A stretch of DNA of 64,000 nucleotides from JAHEGP01 sp963751595. GTDB taxonomy: Bacteria > Pseudomonadota > Gammaproteobacteria > Pseudomonadales > JAHEGP01. The notes under the pieces are model-generated. The model saw only the letters and a list, made by a program, of their open reading frames with translations. It was not told the origin of the DNA and did no database searches. Location of the stretch: the NCBI GenBank assembly GCA_963751595.1, contig CAVVVC010000002.1, positions 744,001 to 808,000 on the forward strand, given 5' to 3'. Below, piece after piece: positions 57,217 through 64,000 of this stretch; the first letter of the stretch is position 1; every line of letters starts with the position of its first letter. A program made the position numbers and the translations under genes.

Positions 57217-57672
57217 ATGTATATCAGCAAAATGACAGCCCTTGGCTGGCTGGTTGTGGCCCCAATGCTTGCGGCTGTACCAGCTGCGATGGCGGTAGAT
57301 AATCCGGACTCGACGGTCCCGCAGGCGGTGGACCCCGGTTCACAGGTCCAGGGTAAAGGCGGGGGTATGGGCAAATCCTACCAGGAAAATGTATCCGGTC
57401 CGGGCAGGGGTTACCCGGAATCTCGCGGCGCAGTACCAGCGGCCGGCCAGGCCTCGACCGACCCGGGCACGCCGGGAACCTCAATGCCTGGCGTGACCCC
57501 CAGCGAACCCGCCGCCGAGCAACAGCCCTTATCCCGCAAGGCCCGCGACGGTAGCGGATACGGTAGCGGTTATCCCGGTGAGCGGGGCATGGGCGTAGAG
57601 GGCTCACCCCACCATCGTCAGTATGGTAGCCAAAAGCCTGCCACGGCGGCGCCAGAGGACGCCAAACCCTGA
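57217..57672 (+). CDS. Exported Gly/Pro-rich low-complexity protein
   Basis: A 151-residue protein with a signal peptide (cleavage near AAMAVDNP). The mature part is disordered-looking and rich in Gly, Pro, Ser and Gln, with recurrent GYP/GYG-type turns (GRGYPESRG, GSGYGSGYPGERG). No family is recognised. It could be a periplasmic or matrix filler protein. Start ATG at 57217 lies in a region with GGGTTG upstream but no strong ribosome site. It follows the terminator at 57081, so it has its own promoter. Confidence 0.6.
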   Translation: MYISKMTALGWLVVAPMLAAVPAAMAVDNPDSTVPQAVDPGSQVQGKGGGMGKSYQENVSGPGRGYPESRGAVPAAGQASTDPGTPGTSMPGVTPSEPAAEQQPLSRKARDGSGYGSGYPGERGMGVEGSPHHRQYGSQKPATAAPEDAKP

Positions 57673-57761
57673 GTCAGAATCGATGCCTGGGGGAGGCGCA
57701 CTCTGACTGGTCAGGGGCAAATCGGGCGGTGTCCATGTAAGAGGTGCCCAAGGAGAAAACC

Positions 57762-58871
57762 TTGCTTATGTTTTCTGCAGCAAGATTTCAAGGACTTCTG
57801 CAAGCCGGCCTCCTGTTGCTGGTAATCGTACCGGCCATTGCTTTGGCCGGCCAGTCCGGGGCGCCGGCGTCGGCTGCCCGGCAACAGTTGCAGCCAGACA
57901 GTAACGGCCGGGCCTTGTTGCAGGCTGCAAGCCGAGGGCAGCTTGCAGTACTGCGGGAGCTATTGCGCCAGGGAGTCGACCCCAACCTGAAAACCACGGA
58001 TCGGTCCGCTCGCAGTGCCTTGATGCTGGCGGCGGCGGGAGGGCACAGCGATTCCGCCGTCGCCCTGCTCGAGGCAGGGGCCAGGCTCGAGGATCGCGAC
58101 GGCAGCGGCCATACCGCTCTGAACTGGGCGGCCATGCGCAAGCGAACCGATCTGGCTTTAATCCTGCTTGCCAACGGCGCCGATGTAAACACCACCACGG
58201 AAGATGGCGTGTCGCCCCTCCTCTATGCCGTCGGCACCGGCAACACACGGTTGGCCACAATACTGCTGAAAAGCGGTGCTGATATTGAAATTGAGGCGAC
58301 CGAAAACAAGATGACGCCCCTGCTGCTGGCCACCGAGCAGGGCGACAGTGAGATGCTGGCTCTCCTGCTGGCTAACGGTGCATTGGTGAACAAACCCAAT
58401 GAGGACGCCCTTACCGCACTGATGACGGCCGCGGAAAAAGGCGATAACTCGATGGTCGAGCAGTTGTTAAAGCAGCGGGCAGACGTGAACCGGCGTGACA
58501 ACAAGGGGATGACCGCGCTGCAGTTTGCCGTCGACGAGCGACACGGCGCTACCGTGGAATTGCTCGCCGCTGCTGGCGCCAGGCCGGACCTGGCAGACAA
58601 GCAGGGTAGAACGGCACTGATGCGAGCCGTGCTCCAGGGTCATGCCGAGATGCTCCCGGTGCTGCTGTCGATTGGCGCTGATGTCAACCGTGTCGACAAC
58701 CGGGGCAGAACCGCGCTGATGATGGCTGCGGCAACGGGGCAGCTTGCAAGCGCCCGCATCCTGCTTGAAAACGGTGCCGACATCGGGGCAAGGGACAGCA
58801 ACGACCTCAACGCACTGGCAATGGCTGAAATGCGGGGGCACCGCGATATCGTGGCCCTGTTGCAGCCTTAA
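57762..58871 (+). CDS. Exported ankyrin-repeat protein
   Basis: A 369-residue protein with a signal peptide (FQGLLQAGLLLLVIVPAIALAG) followed by about nine ankyrin repeats of 33 residues (repeated TALM-AA--G, LLE-GAD-N patterns) reaching the C-terminus. Periplasmic ankyrin proteins such as AnkB protect against peroxide or bind partners; the partner here is unknown. Start: AAGGAG at 57750-57755 gives six-base spacing to the TTG at 57762 and 12 bases to the ATG at 57768, so either is possible. The upstream GTG at 57744 contains the ribosome site and is rejected. Confidence 0.85.
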   Translation: MLMFSAARFQGLLQAGLLLLVIVPAIALAGQSGAPASAARQQLQPDSNGRALLQAASRGQLAVLRELLRQGVDPNLKTTDRSARSALMLAAAGGHSDSAVALLEAGARLEDRDGSGHTALNWAAMRKRTDLALILLANGADVNTTTEDGVSPLLYAVGTGNTRLATILLKSGADIEIEATENKMTPLLLATEQGDSEMLALLLANGALVNKPNEDALTALMTAAEKGDNSMVEQLLKQRADVNRRDNKGMTALQFAVDERHGATVELLAAAGARPDLADKQGRTALMRAVLQGHAEMLPVLLSIGADVNRVDNRGRTALMMAAATGQLASARILLENGADIGARDSNDLNALAMAEMRGHRDIVALLQP

Positions 58872-58956
58872 TTGTCGCGGATATTGATTTTTCTCAAAAC
58901 CCGCAACAGCCGTTCATTATATATTAGGGATAACTTAATAATGGAGGCAGGAGCTT

Positions 58957-59289
58957 ATGATGTCGATGATAAAAGCCAGCATGAAAAAATCGGCCGGTCC
59001 AGCCGCGCTGGTATTGGCCATGTTCGCGACAGCGGCAATAGCCCAGGGCGGTGGCAAGGGGCATGGGGGACAAGGCAGCGGAGGGAAGCAGCAGGTTCGC
59101 CAGCAGAACCAGGAGCAGGTCCGGGTGCAGAGTCGGCAGCAGCAGCCATCGGGCCCGGCTTACGGATCGTCGGCCGGCGCAACCCAGGGACAGCAAAAGG
59201 GCGCGGATCAGTCGGTGAGTGGGCAGGGCGGTGGCGGCGCCGGCACTGACCGGGCGGGAGCCGGCGGCTCGAAAGGAGGAAAGCAGTAA
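58957..59289 (+). CDS. Exported Gln/Gly-rich low-complexity protein
   Basis: A 110-residue protein with a signal peptide (PAALVLAMFATAAIAQ) and a mature part made almost only of Gly, Gln, Ser, Ala and Arg (QQQPSGPAYGSSAG, KGGKQ end). No family is recognised. AGGAG just upstream serves the ATG at 58957 or, with better spacing, the next ATG at 58960. It resembles the protein at 57217 in style, not in alignment. A strong terminator follows, interrupted just downstream by the intron. Confidence 0.62.
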   Translation: MMSMIKASMKKSAGPAALVLAMFATAAIAQGGGKGHGGQGSGGKQQVRQQNQEQVRVQSRQQQPSGPAYGSSAGATQGQQKGADQSVSGQGGGGAGTDRAGAGGSKGGKQ

Positions 59290-59326
59290 CGCAGGGAAAT
59301 CTGGTCTCGTGCAATTCCAGTGTTGA

Positions 59327-59350
59327 GGGGGCGAAAGCCCCCTTCTTTTT
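59327..59350 (+). terminator. Rho-independent terminator used as intron target
   Basis: GGGGGC (59327-59332), GAAA tetraloop, GCCCCC (59337-59342), then TTCTTTTT. The group II intron begins 12 bases after the stem. Confidence 0.93.
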
Positions 59351-59353
59351 GTG

Positions 59354-61329
59354 GTGCGCCAGGCATGGCGCGTAGCGCCTTGACTGGCGCTGTTCCGGTA
59401 CACGTGGTAGTGGCCGGATGACTTGGTGGTGAAAGTCCACTATCGGCCCGGCACCAAAAGTAGGCGCTTTAAGCGAGGGGAACGATTAGCCGAACGGCAA
59501 GGGTGTCCATCGTGAGATGGAATCTCCGGAGCGCCGGCCGGAAGTAAGCCGCAGGCAAAACACTGGCTCGACGAAGACTAGGCGTCCCCTAGCAATCGCA
59601 TAGGAGGCGGTCGCAGTGGGCAAGAAGGCCATTATCTTCGAAGCCCGATGCTTGCACGGCAACTGCGGACGTAGATGCGGCGGGTATAAGTGGGAAGGTC
59701 ACGCGCATTACCCTGGGAGGTCTGATGATCTGCCATTGGCTACCGCCATCGCGAGGTGGTGGGATGGATCGTCAGAAGTCAGCCGAGACCGTAGTAGGTT
59801 GCTCACCGGCAACTGAAGGGTTGAACCTGTAAAACAGATTGGGAACCTGACTCTCGATGACGACAGGCGCAGCAGAAACGCCGGTGAAGCCGGCACTCAT
59901 AGCCAAGCTAAGGTGGACAGTATCCACCGGGCGAGGCAGTTGAGGCAGCAAGCGTCGCGGTGATGAGGGGTAACGCCCATGAAGGGCCGACGGATGTGAT
60001 GTCGGCGGTACTGGAACGACCGAATATGCAACGGGCCTACGCCCGGGTGCTGTGCAATTAGGGCGCACCCGGTGTGGATGGCATGAAGGTGGGGGATTTA
60101 AAAGACTACCTGAAAGCCTACTGGCCCACGCATAAACAAGAGTTGCTGGAAGGAACCTATCAGCCAAAGCCGGTGCGCAAGGTAGTAATACCCAAGCCCG
60201 GTGGTGGCACGCGCCAGTTGGGGATACCCACGGTGCTTGACAGGTTCATCCAGCAGGCACTGCATCAGGTGCTGAGCCCCGTGTTCGAACCGGGGTTGTC
60301 TGAATCCAGCTACGGGTTCAGGCCGGGACGCAATGCGGGGCAGGCTGCACAACAGGCCCGTGATTACGTCGAGGCGGGACACCGCTGGGTTGTAGATATC
60401 GATCTTGAGGCATTCTTCGATCGGGTTAACCACGACATGTTAATGGCGCGGGTGGCTCGGCAGGTGAAGGACAAGCGCGTATTGAAACTGATCCGTGGTT
60501 ACCTCGAATCCGGTGTCTGCGAAGGCGGGTTGGTGACGGCGAGTAAGGAGGGCACCCCACAGGGCGGCCCGTTATCGCCGTTGCTGTCCAATATCCTGCT
60601 GACCGATCTGGATCTAGAGCTGGAGAGGCGCGAGCACAAGTTCTGCTGCTATGCCGATGACTGCAATATCTACGTCAAAAGCGAAAAGGCCGGGCAGCGT
60701 GTTCTGGAATCTATCACGCGTTATCTCGAGAATACACTCAAACTGAGGGTCAATCGGGAGAAGAGCGGGGTGGGACGCCCATGGCAACGAAAGTTTCTGG
60801 GTTACACCGTGTGTAACCGGAAATATAACGTGCGCCTGAAGGTAGCCCCGAAGGCGATTATGCGCTTCCGGGGTGACTTGAAGGCCGTGTTTCGCCGGGG
60901 CCGGGGACGAGCGTTAAGGCGCGTCATTGAGGAGCTGAACCTCAAGCTGCGTGGCTGGATGAATTACTTCCGCCACATTGGGGTGAAGGCTATTTTGCAA
61001 GAACTGGATGGTTGGGTATGTCGCCATCTGCGCAAGATATTGTGGCTTCAGTGGAAACGATCTTATACGCGCGCAAAGAACCTGATGCGACTGGGTCTTG
61101 ATGAAAAGCGGGCATGGAATAGCGCCCTGAATGGTCGAGGGCCTTGGTGGAATGCCAGGGCCTCGCACCTGAATCAAGCTCTGCCGAAGAAACTCTTTGA
61201 CCGGTTGGGTCTGGTATCGCTGATGGAACATTATCATCAGCTCGTTCGTCTAACATGAACCGCCGTATACGGAACCGTTCGTACGGTGGTGTGAGAGGAC
61301 GGCGGGGGTAACCCCGCCTCCTACTCGAT
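59354..61329 (+). mobile_element. Group II intron, probably class C, full length
   Basis: The 1976-base element starts GTGCG at 59354 and ends CTACTCGAT at 61329. Domain V is seen at about 61257-61293: arms ACCGCCGTA (61259-61267) and TACGGTGGT (61282-61290) with a bulge and short cap. Domain VI follows, with stem GGCGGGG/CCCCGCC (61301-61318) and an unpaired A at 61323 seven bases from the 3' end, the likely branch point. The first 640 bases are structured RNA with no gene. Insertion directly after a terminator hairpin and an encoded reverse transcriptase without an endonuclease domain both point to class C. Confidence 0.85.
59999..61258 (+). pseudogene. ltrA: Group II intron reverse transcriptase/maturase with internal amber codon
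   Basis: From the ATG at 59999 the frame reads MSAVLERPNMQRAYARVLCN, then a TAG at 60059-60061, then GAPGVDGMKVGDL and onward to 61258. The RT domain downstream is complete: YGFRPGRNAGQAAQ, DIDLEAFFDRVNHD, GTPQGGPLSPLLSNI and catalytic YADD (60650-60661). The maturase X domain (RGWMNYFRHIG, then WKRSYTRAKNLM) and the family ending GRGPWWNARASHLNQALPKK follow. There is no endonuclease domain. The amber codon replaces what is usually Lys in the RT0 region. Restart at GTG 60074 would give 394 residues lacking the conserved start. It is either inactive or made by readthrough or suppression. Confidence 0.85.
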
Positions 61330-61773
61330 CCCATGACGCGATTGACCGGGCCAGCCCCGGTCGCAGGCCAAGGAAAAGTTTGAAATCAGAGGCAAAGATT
61401 AAACCTTTCAGCAAGGATCATCGCGCCTTACAAATCTGCAAACGGCGTCAGGCTAAGGCTTTTGCCGAAGTCGATTGCAGAGTACTTTGGATTAATCCAC
61501 CAGCGTGCACTGATCATCGTTTATAAAATACCTTTTGAATTTCACGGGAAATCGCTGTAAAACAAGGCCTAAACGTCGCTGGAGCCCTTATACGACGGAT
61601 GGGAGAGGGGTGGCGAGTGCCTCGGCAGGCGGGGTGCCGAGGCGAGGTCGATGAAAGGCTGGCGTTAATGCCGTTGACGGGGTGAAAAAAGGCGGGAGTC
61701 CTGTTACCGGGTCGGGTAAAAATGATTGGCTGCGTCCGGTTAAGCCGGTGACGTCATGATGACAGGGGGAAGC
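61330..61773. other. 444-base spacer after the intron
   Basis: This is the 3' exon side of the intron. Short frames of up to about 60 codons occur but none has a start with ribosome site. GC content falls in 61380-61560. A short G-rich stretch with CTCGGCAGGCGGGGTGCCGAGG near 61620-61641 can form a hairpin (CTCGGCA/TGCCGAG). I recognise no gene. Confidence 0.4.
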
Positions 61774-64000
61774 ATGCTTGATTTCATTCACCGCTTATGG
61801 GGGACGCTGACCGCTGGCGCAAAGAGCATTTTCTCCACCTCAAGCTTCATCCGACTTCTGCTTTCGGGATTGGGCGTTCTTGTTATTGCCTACCTCTTTG
61901 ATTTCATAACGTTTCCTTTCTGGCCATTTACAACCCAGGGCAAGATTTATGTCGATAGTCCGGAGGTCTATACCCGTGAACGCCTGGTGAATGATCGCTA
62001 CGACCAGGACTACTGGCTGCGAATGCGACTGAAGGAGCTTGACGAGCCCGGGAAACTGCAGTTGATGGCCGGGGAATCCAGAACCTTTTCGAAGGTGCAA
62101 ATCGGCGCGGCGCCTATCCCGAGAGCAGAGAGTGGCCCAGATGTGCCTGGCGAGGACGCTGTTGACTCGGAGCAAAAGGAGCCAGAAGGTCAGGAGGTTA
62201 ATCCGCCGGCTGCAGACCAGGCGGCGACTTCCAGCAGCGAGGGTTTCCGCTTACCCTTTGATCAGGAGTTTCGGGTAGCTGCCGGTATTCGCGATATGAT
62301 TCGCCAGCAGGTATTGGAAAACATGCTCGATGATCGCCACGACCTGACCGGAAATTCGGTCTACGGTCTCAAGTTTGATACCACGGTAATTCCGGGCAGC
62401 AATACCCGGCAACGCGCTATCGTAAGAGTCTCGCTTACTGTAGACGACCTGTTTCAAAAAAGCGGTACTGCGCACCTGTTTGCGAACTCATTTTCACACT
62501 ACTTACAGAGCATCGAGGAGGGTAATCCCAGTCGTGCGGATTTTGACGGACAGGAGGCCTACTACTTTAACTGGCTAAAGGATCTGGAGAAACGGCTCAA
62601 CAATGCGGAAAAGTCCGTTTATAACAGCATGGTTAGGAGCCAGTACGCATGCCCGACGCGCGGCCAAGCAGTTGAGGGCCTGCAGTTTATGCATATTTTG
62701 GCACGCAACACGCTGAATGTGGTGCTGGGTATACCAACCGAGCTTTTCGCCAATCTCAACCCTGTTAAGCAGGTCGCGCTAAAGGGCAATGGAATTAATC
62801 CGGGCAACCCAATAGCGTTCAAGGGCGATGGAATTAATCCGGGCAACCCAATAGAAATGCTAGACAAGGAATACCTAAAACTGCCTGATCCATGGGCTCG
62901 CTTTTTTTTGATAGAGCGAAATCGGTTCGAGTATCTCGAGCAGAGCGGTATGGAGTCAGATTCATGTAGCTATCGAATATCGTTTGCGGTTAACGAACTT
63001 CTGGAACCTTTGATTCTAATTAGACCTGGTCACCCCGTTAGCAGAGAAATCGAAGATAGGAAGGCTCATGACTGCGATGGTGAGGATTGCTTGATTCGGG
63101 TCGGAAAACTTGTTGACTCAGATACAGAAATCTATGTAAGACAGAGGGATTTCAAGCGAAGAGAAATAGTCTTTGAAGACATTGGCCACAAATATCCCCT
63201 TGCGGCACAGCATTTTGATTGGTTGTGGAGCGCGCATTTCCCACGATGTGATGACAATAGTTGGCAGGAACACTGTTCACGGGAAGAGTGGCTGAAAGTG
63301 ACAATGCCGTCAGGCTTATTCAATTTTATAGAGAAAATGAGTGCACGAGACGCCTATGCATACGCGATCTTTCCCAAAAACGATATTGCCAGCCTTCTCG
63401 TAGCGGCAGAGTCTCAATTAGACAGTAGCTTTCTGGGCTTTGCGAAGCAGCTGAGAGAAAGCATTACCTCTTCCTTGTTGGTGGGCTTCGGAGAGGGTCC
63501 TGAGGCGGACCCTCGAGACTTTCCGGAAACGAAGCGCTTAAAAATAAGGAAGGATGACAAACCAATGGTTTTCGGCTGGGTGATATCTGCAAGGGGCACT
63601 ATGCAACCGACTCAGAAAAACCAATTGGCGCTTGTTTCAGTGCCGGCCTGGGCGAATAAACTTAACCTGAGAATAGAAAGGGGATGGATTGATCGGCAAG
63701 GCCGCCCTCAGTTTGACAGTCCAGATTACGATCTTGAAATTTTGATACCACCGAGTCTTGAAGTTTTCGACTTTATATTCCGTGACGATGCGCGAGTCAC
63801 GTTGGGGCCCACCATTCGTCAAAGCGAAATGGATCGGAATATCTACTTGCGGGCAGGGCGAGGTGCTCGAGTGCTTGTTCCGGGCTCAAGGTTGTGGCGT
63901 AGCGCTACCGTAACCCTGGGCGCGCAATCCGCAGATCGCATTCGCGTTTTACCGAACATGGAGGGAATCATTGCGGAATTCAGCTGTCTCAATTTGCCTT
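61774..64000 (+). CDS. Large membrane-anchored protein, unrecognised (partial)
   Basis: The frame is open from the ATG at 61774 to the window end, 742 codons without a stop. GGGGG lies four bases upstream; in-frame ATGs at 61756 and 61759 are alternatives. One hydrophobic segment (about residues 25-52, FIRLLLSGLGVLVIAYLFDFI) anchors a large, probably periplasmic part. A Glu/Pro/Asp-rich linker lies near 110-155. A 13-residue unit (KGNGINPGNPI) is tandemly repeated at 62782-62859. Several paired cysteines (SDSCSY, HDCDGEDC, PRCDDN, EHCS) occur later. From about 62.9 kb codon use is clearly more AT-rich than the rest of the window. I recognise no family; transfer is likely. Confidence 0.8.
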   Translation, partial: MLDFIHRLWGTLTAGAKSIFSTSSFIRLLLSGLGVLVIAYLFDFITFPFWPFTTQGKIYVDSPEVYTRERLVNDRYDQDYWLRMRLKELDEPGKLQLMAGESRTFSKVQIGAAPIPRAESGPDVPGEDAVDSEQKEPEGQEVNPPAADQAATSSSEGFRLPFDQEFRVAAGIRDMIRQQVLENMLDDRHDLTGNSVYGLKFDTTVIPGSNTRQRAIVRVSLTVDDLFQKSGTAHLFANSFSHYLQSIEEGNPSRADFDGQEAYYFNWLKDLEKRLNNAEKSVYNSMVRSQYACPTRGQAVEGLQFMHILARNTLNVVLGIPTELFANLNPVKQVALKGNGINPGNPIAFKGDGINPGNPIEMLDKEYLKLPDPWARFFLIERNRFEYLEQSGMESDSCSYRISFAVNELLEPLILIRPGHPVSREIEDRKAHDCDGEDCLIRVGKLVDSDTEIYVRQRDFKRREIVFEDIGHKYPLAAQHFDWLWSAHFPRCDDNSWQEHCSREEWLKVTMPSGLFNFIEKMSARDAYAYAIFPKNDIASLLVAAESQLDSSFLGFAKQLRESITSSLLVGFGEGPEADPRDFPETKRLKIRKDDKPMVFGWVISARGTMQPTQKNQLALVSVPAWANKLNLRIERGWIDRQGRPQFDSPDYDLEILIPPSLEVFDFIFRDDARVTLGPTIRQSEMDRNIYLRAGRGARVLVPGSRLWRSATVTLGAQSADRIRVLPNMEGIIAEFSCLNLP
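62782..62859 (+). repeat. In-frame 39-base tandem duplication
   Basis: Two adjacent 39-base units, 62782-62820 and 62821-62859, match at all but one of their first 33 bases (AAT versus GAT) and encode KGNGINPGNPI and KGDGINPGNPI. The near identity suggests a recent duplication inside the large membrane-anchored gene. Confidence 0.85.

Noticed and set aside
59616..59816. 66-codon frame in the 5' part of the intron
   Set aside because: This part is intron domain I-III structural RNA; no ribosome site or family match.

Overview
The window looks like chromosomal DNA of a GC-rich marine gammaproteobacterium. Its gene set is typical of Halieaceae/Cellvibrionales-like genomes: PlsB, an OxyR-KatG pair, an F420-type LLM oxidoreductase, a nitronate monooxygenase, a Baeyer-Villiger-type monooxygenase, a PF10118 metal-dependent hydrolase, an acyl-CoA-dehydrogenase-associated phosphotransferase, an FdhF/YdeP oxidoreductase, and a PEP-CTERM protein with a sigma-54 promoter. 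This taxonomic placement is inference from gene content. Most of the window is ordinary housekeeping and catabolic DNA, with three accessory stretches.

Layout. 1-7.9 kb: a transporter tail, a sulfur module (TauE permease plus persulfide dioxygenase-rhodanese fusion), oxyR next to an exported catalase-peroxidase, and an amylosucrase. 8.1-14.1 kb (accessory, all minus strand): a GDSL-esterase autotransporter, an orphan contractile-tail sheath gene and an exported two-LamG protein. A ten-base G/C tract lies just upstream of the LamG gene. 14.3-23.8 kb: a hydrolase-OsmC fusion, an F420-type oxidoreductase, a pore-less voltage-sensor-like membrane protein, a TetR regulator facing a decayed flavoprotein gene, CstA, two lipoproteins and a DUF3604 fragment. 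23.9-43.3 kb: PEP carboxylase, phosphotransferase, 2-hydroxyacid dehydrogenase, GntP permease, molybdopterin oxidoreductase, SDR, GST, an alkyl-sulfatase-like lipoprotein, diiron-like hydrolase, DUF481 porin-like protein, nitronate monooxygenase, quinone reductase, a PBP7-type peptidase and a Baeyer-Villiger-type monooxygenase. 43.4-53.3 kb: AraC regulator, lipid kinase, PlsB, a divergent ABC1/UbiB kinase, a ThDP enzyme and an SDR.

53.3-64 kb is the second and third accessory stretch. A 650-base control region (two 17-base near-palindromic repeats and a textbook -24/-12 sigma-54 site) precedes a PEP-CTERM protein. Four more exported proteins follow: a CARDB-like protein, two low-complexity proteins and an ankyrin-repeat protein. 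The last one ends in a strong terminator, into which a complete group II intron (probably class C) has inserted. The intron reverse transcriptase frame carries an in-frame amber codon in its N-terminal region. Beyond the intron, a large unrecognised membrane-anchored reading frame runs off the window end. Its base composition differs from the rest, and it contains an in-frame tandem repeat.

How the genes work together. The clearest functional pairs are TauE with persulfide dioxygenase (sulfur detoxification and export), OxyR with KatG (peroxide defence), the TetR regulator with the perfect operator in front of the broken flavoprotein gene, AraC with the divergent monooxygenase, and the sigma-54 control region with the PEP-CTERM cargo. 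No exosortase, no other tail-sheath partners and no CRISPR array were seen in the window.
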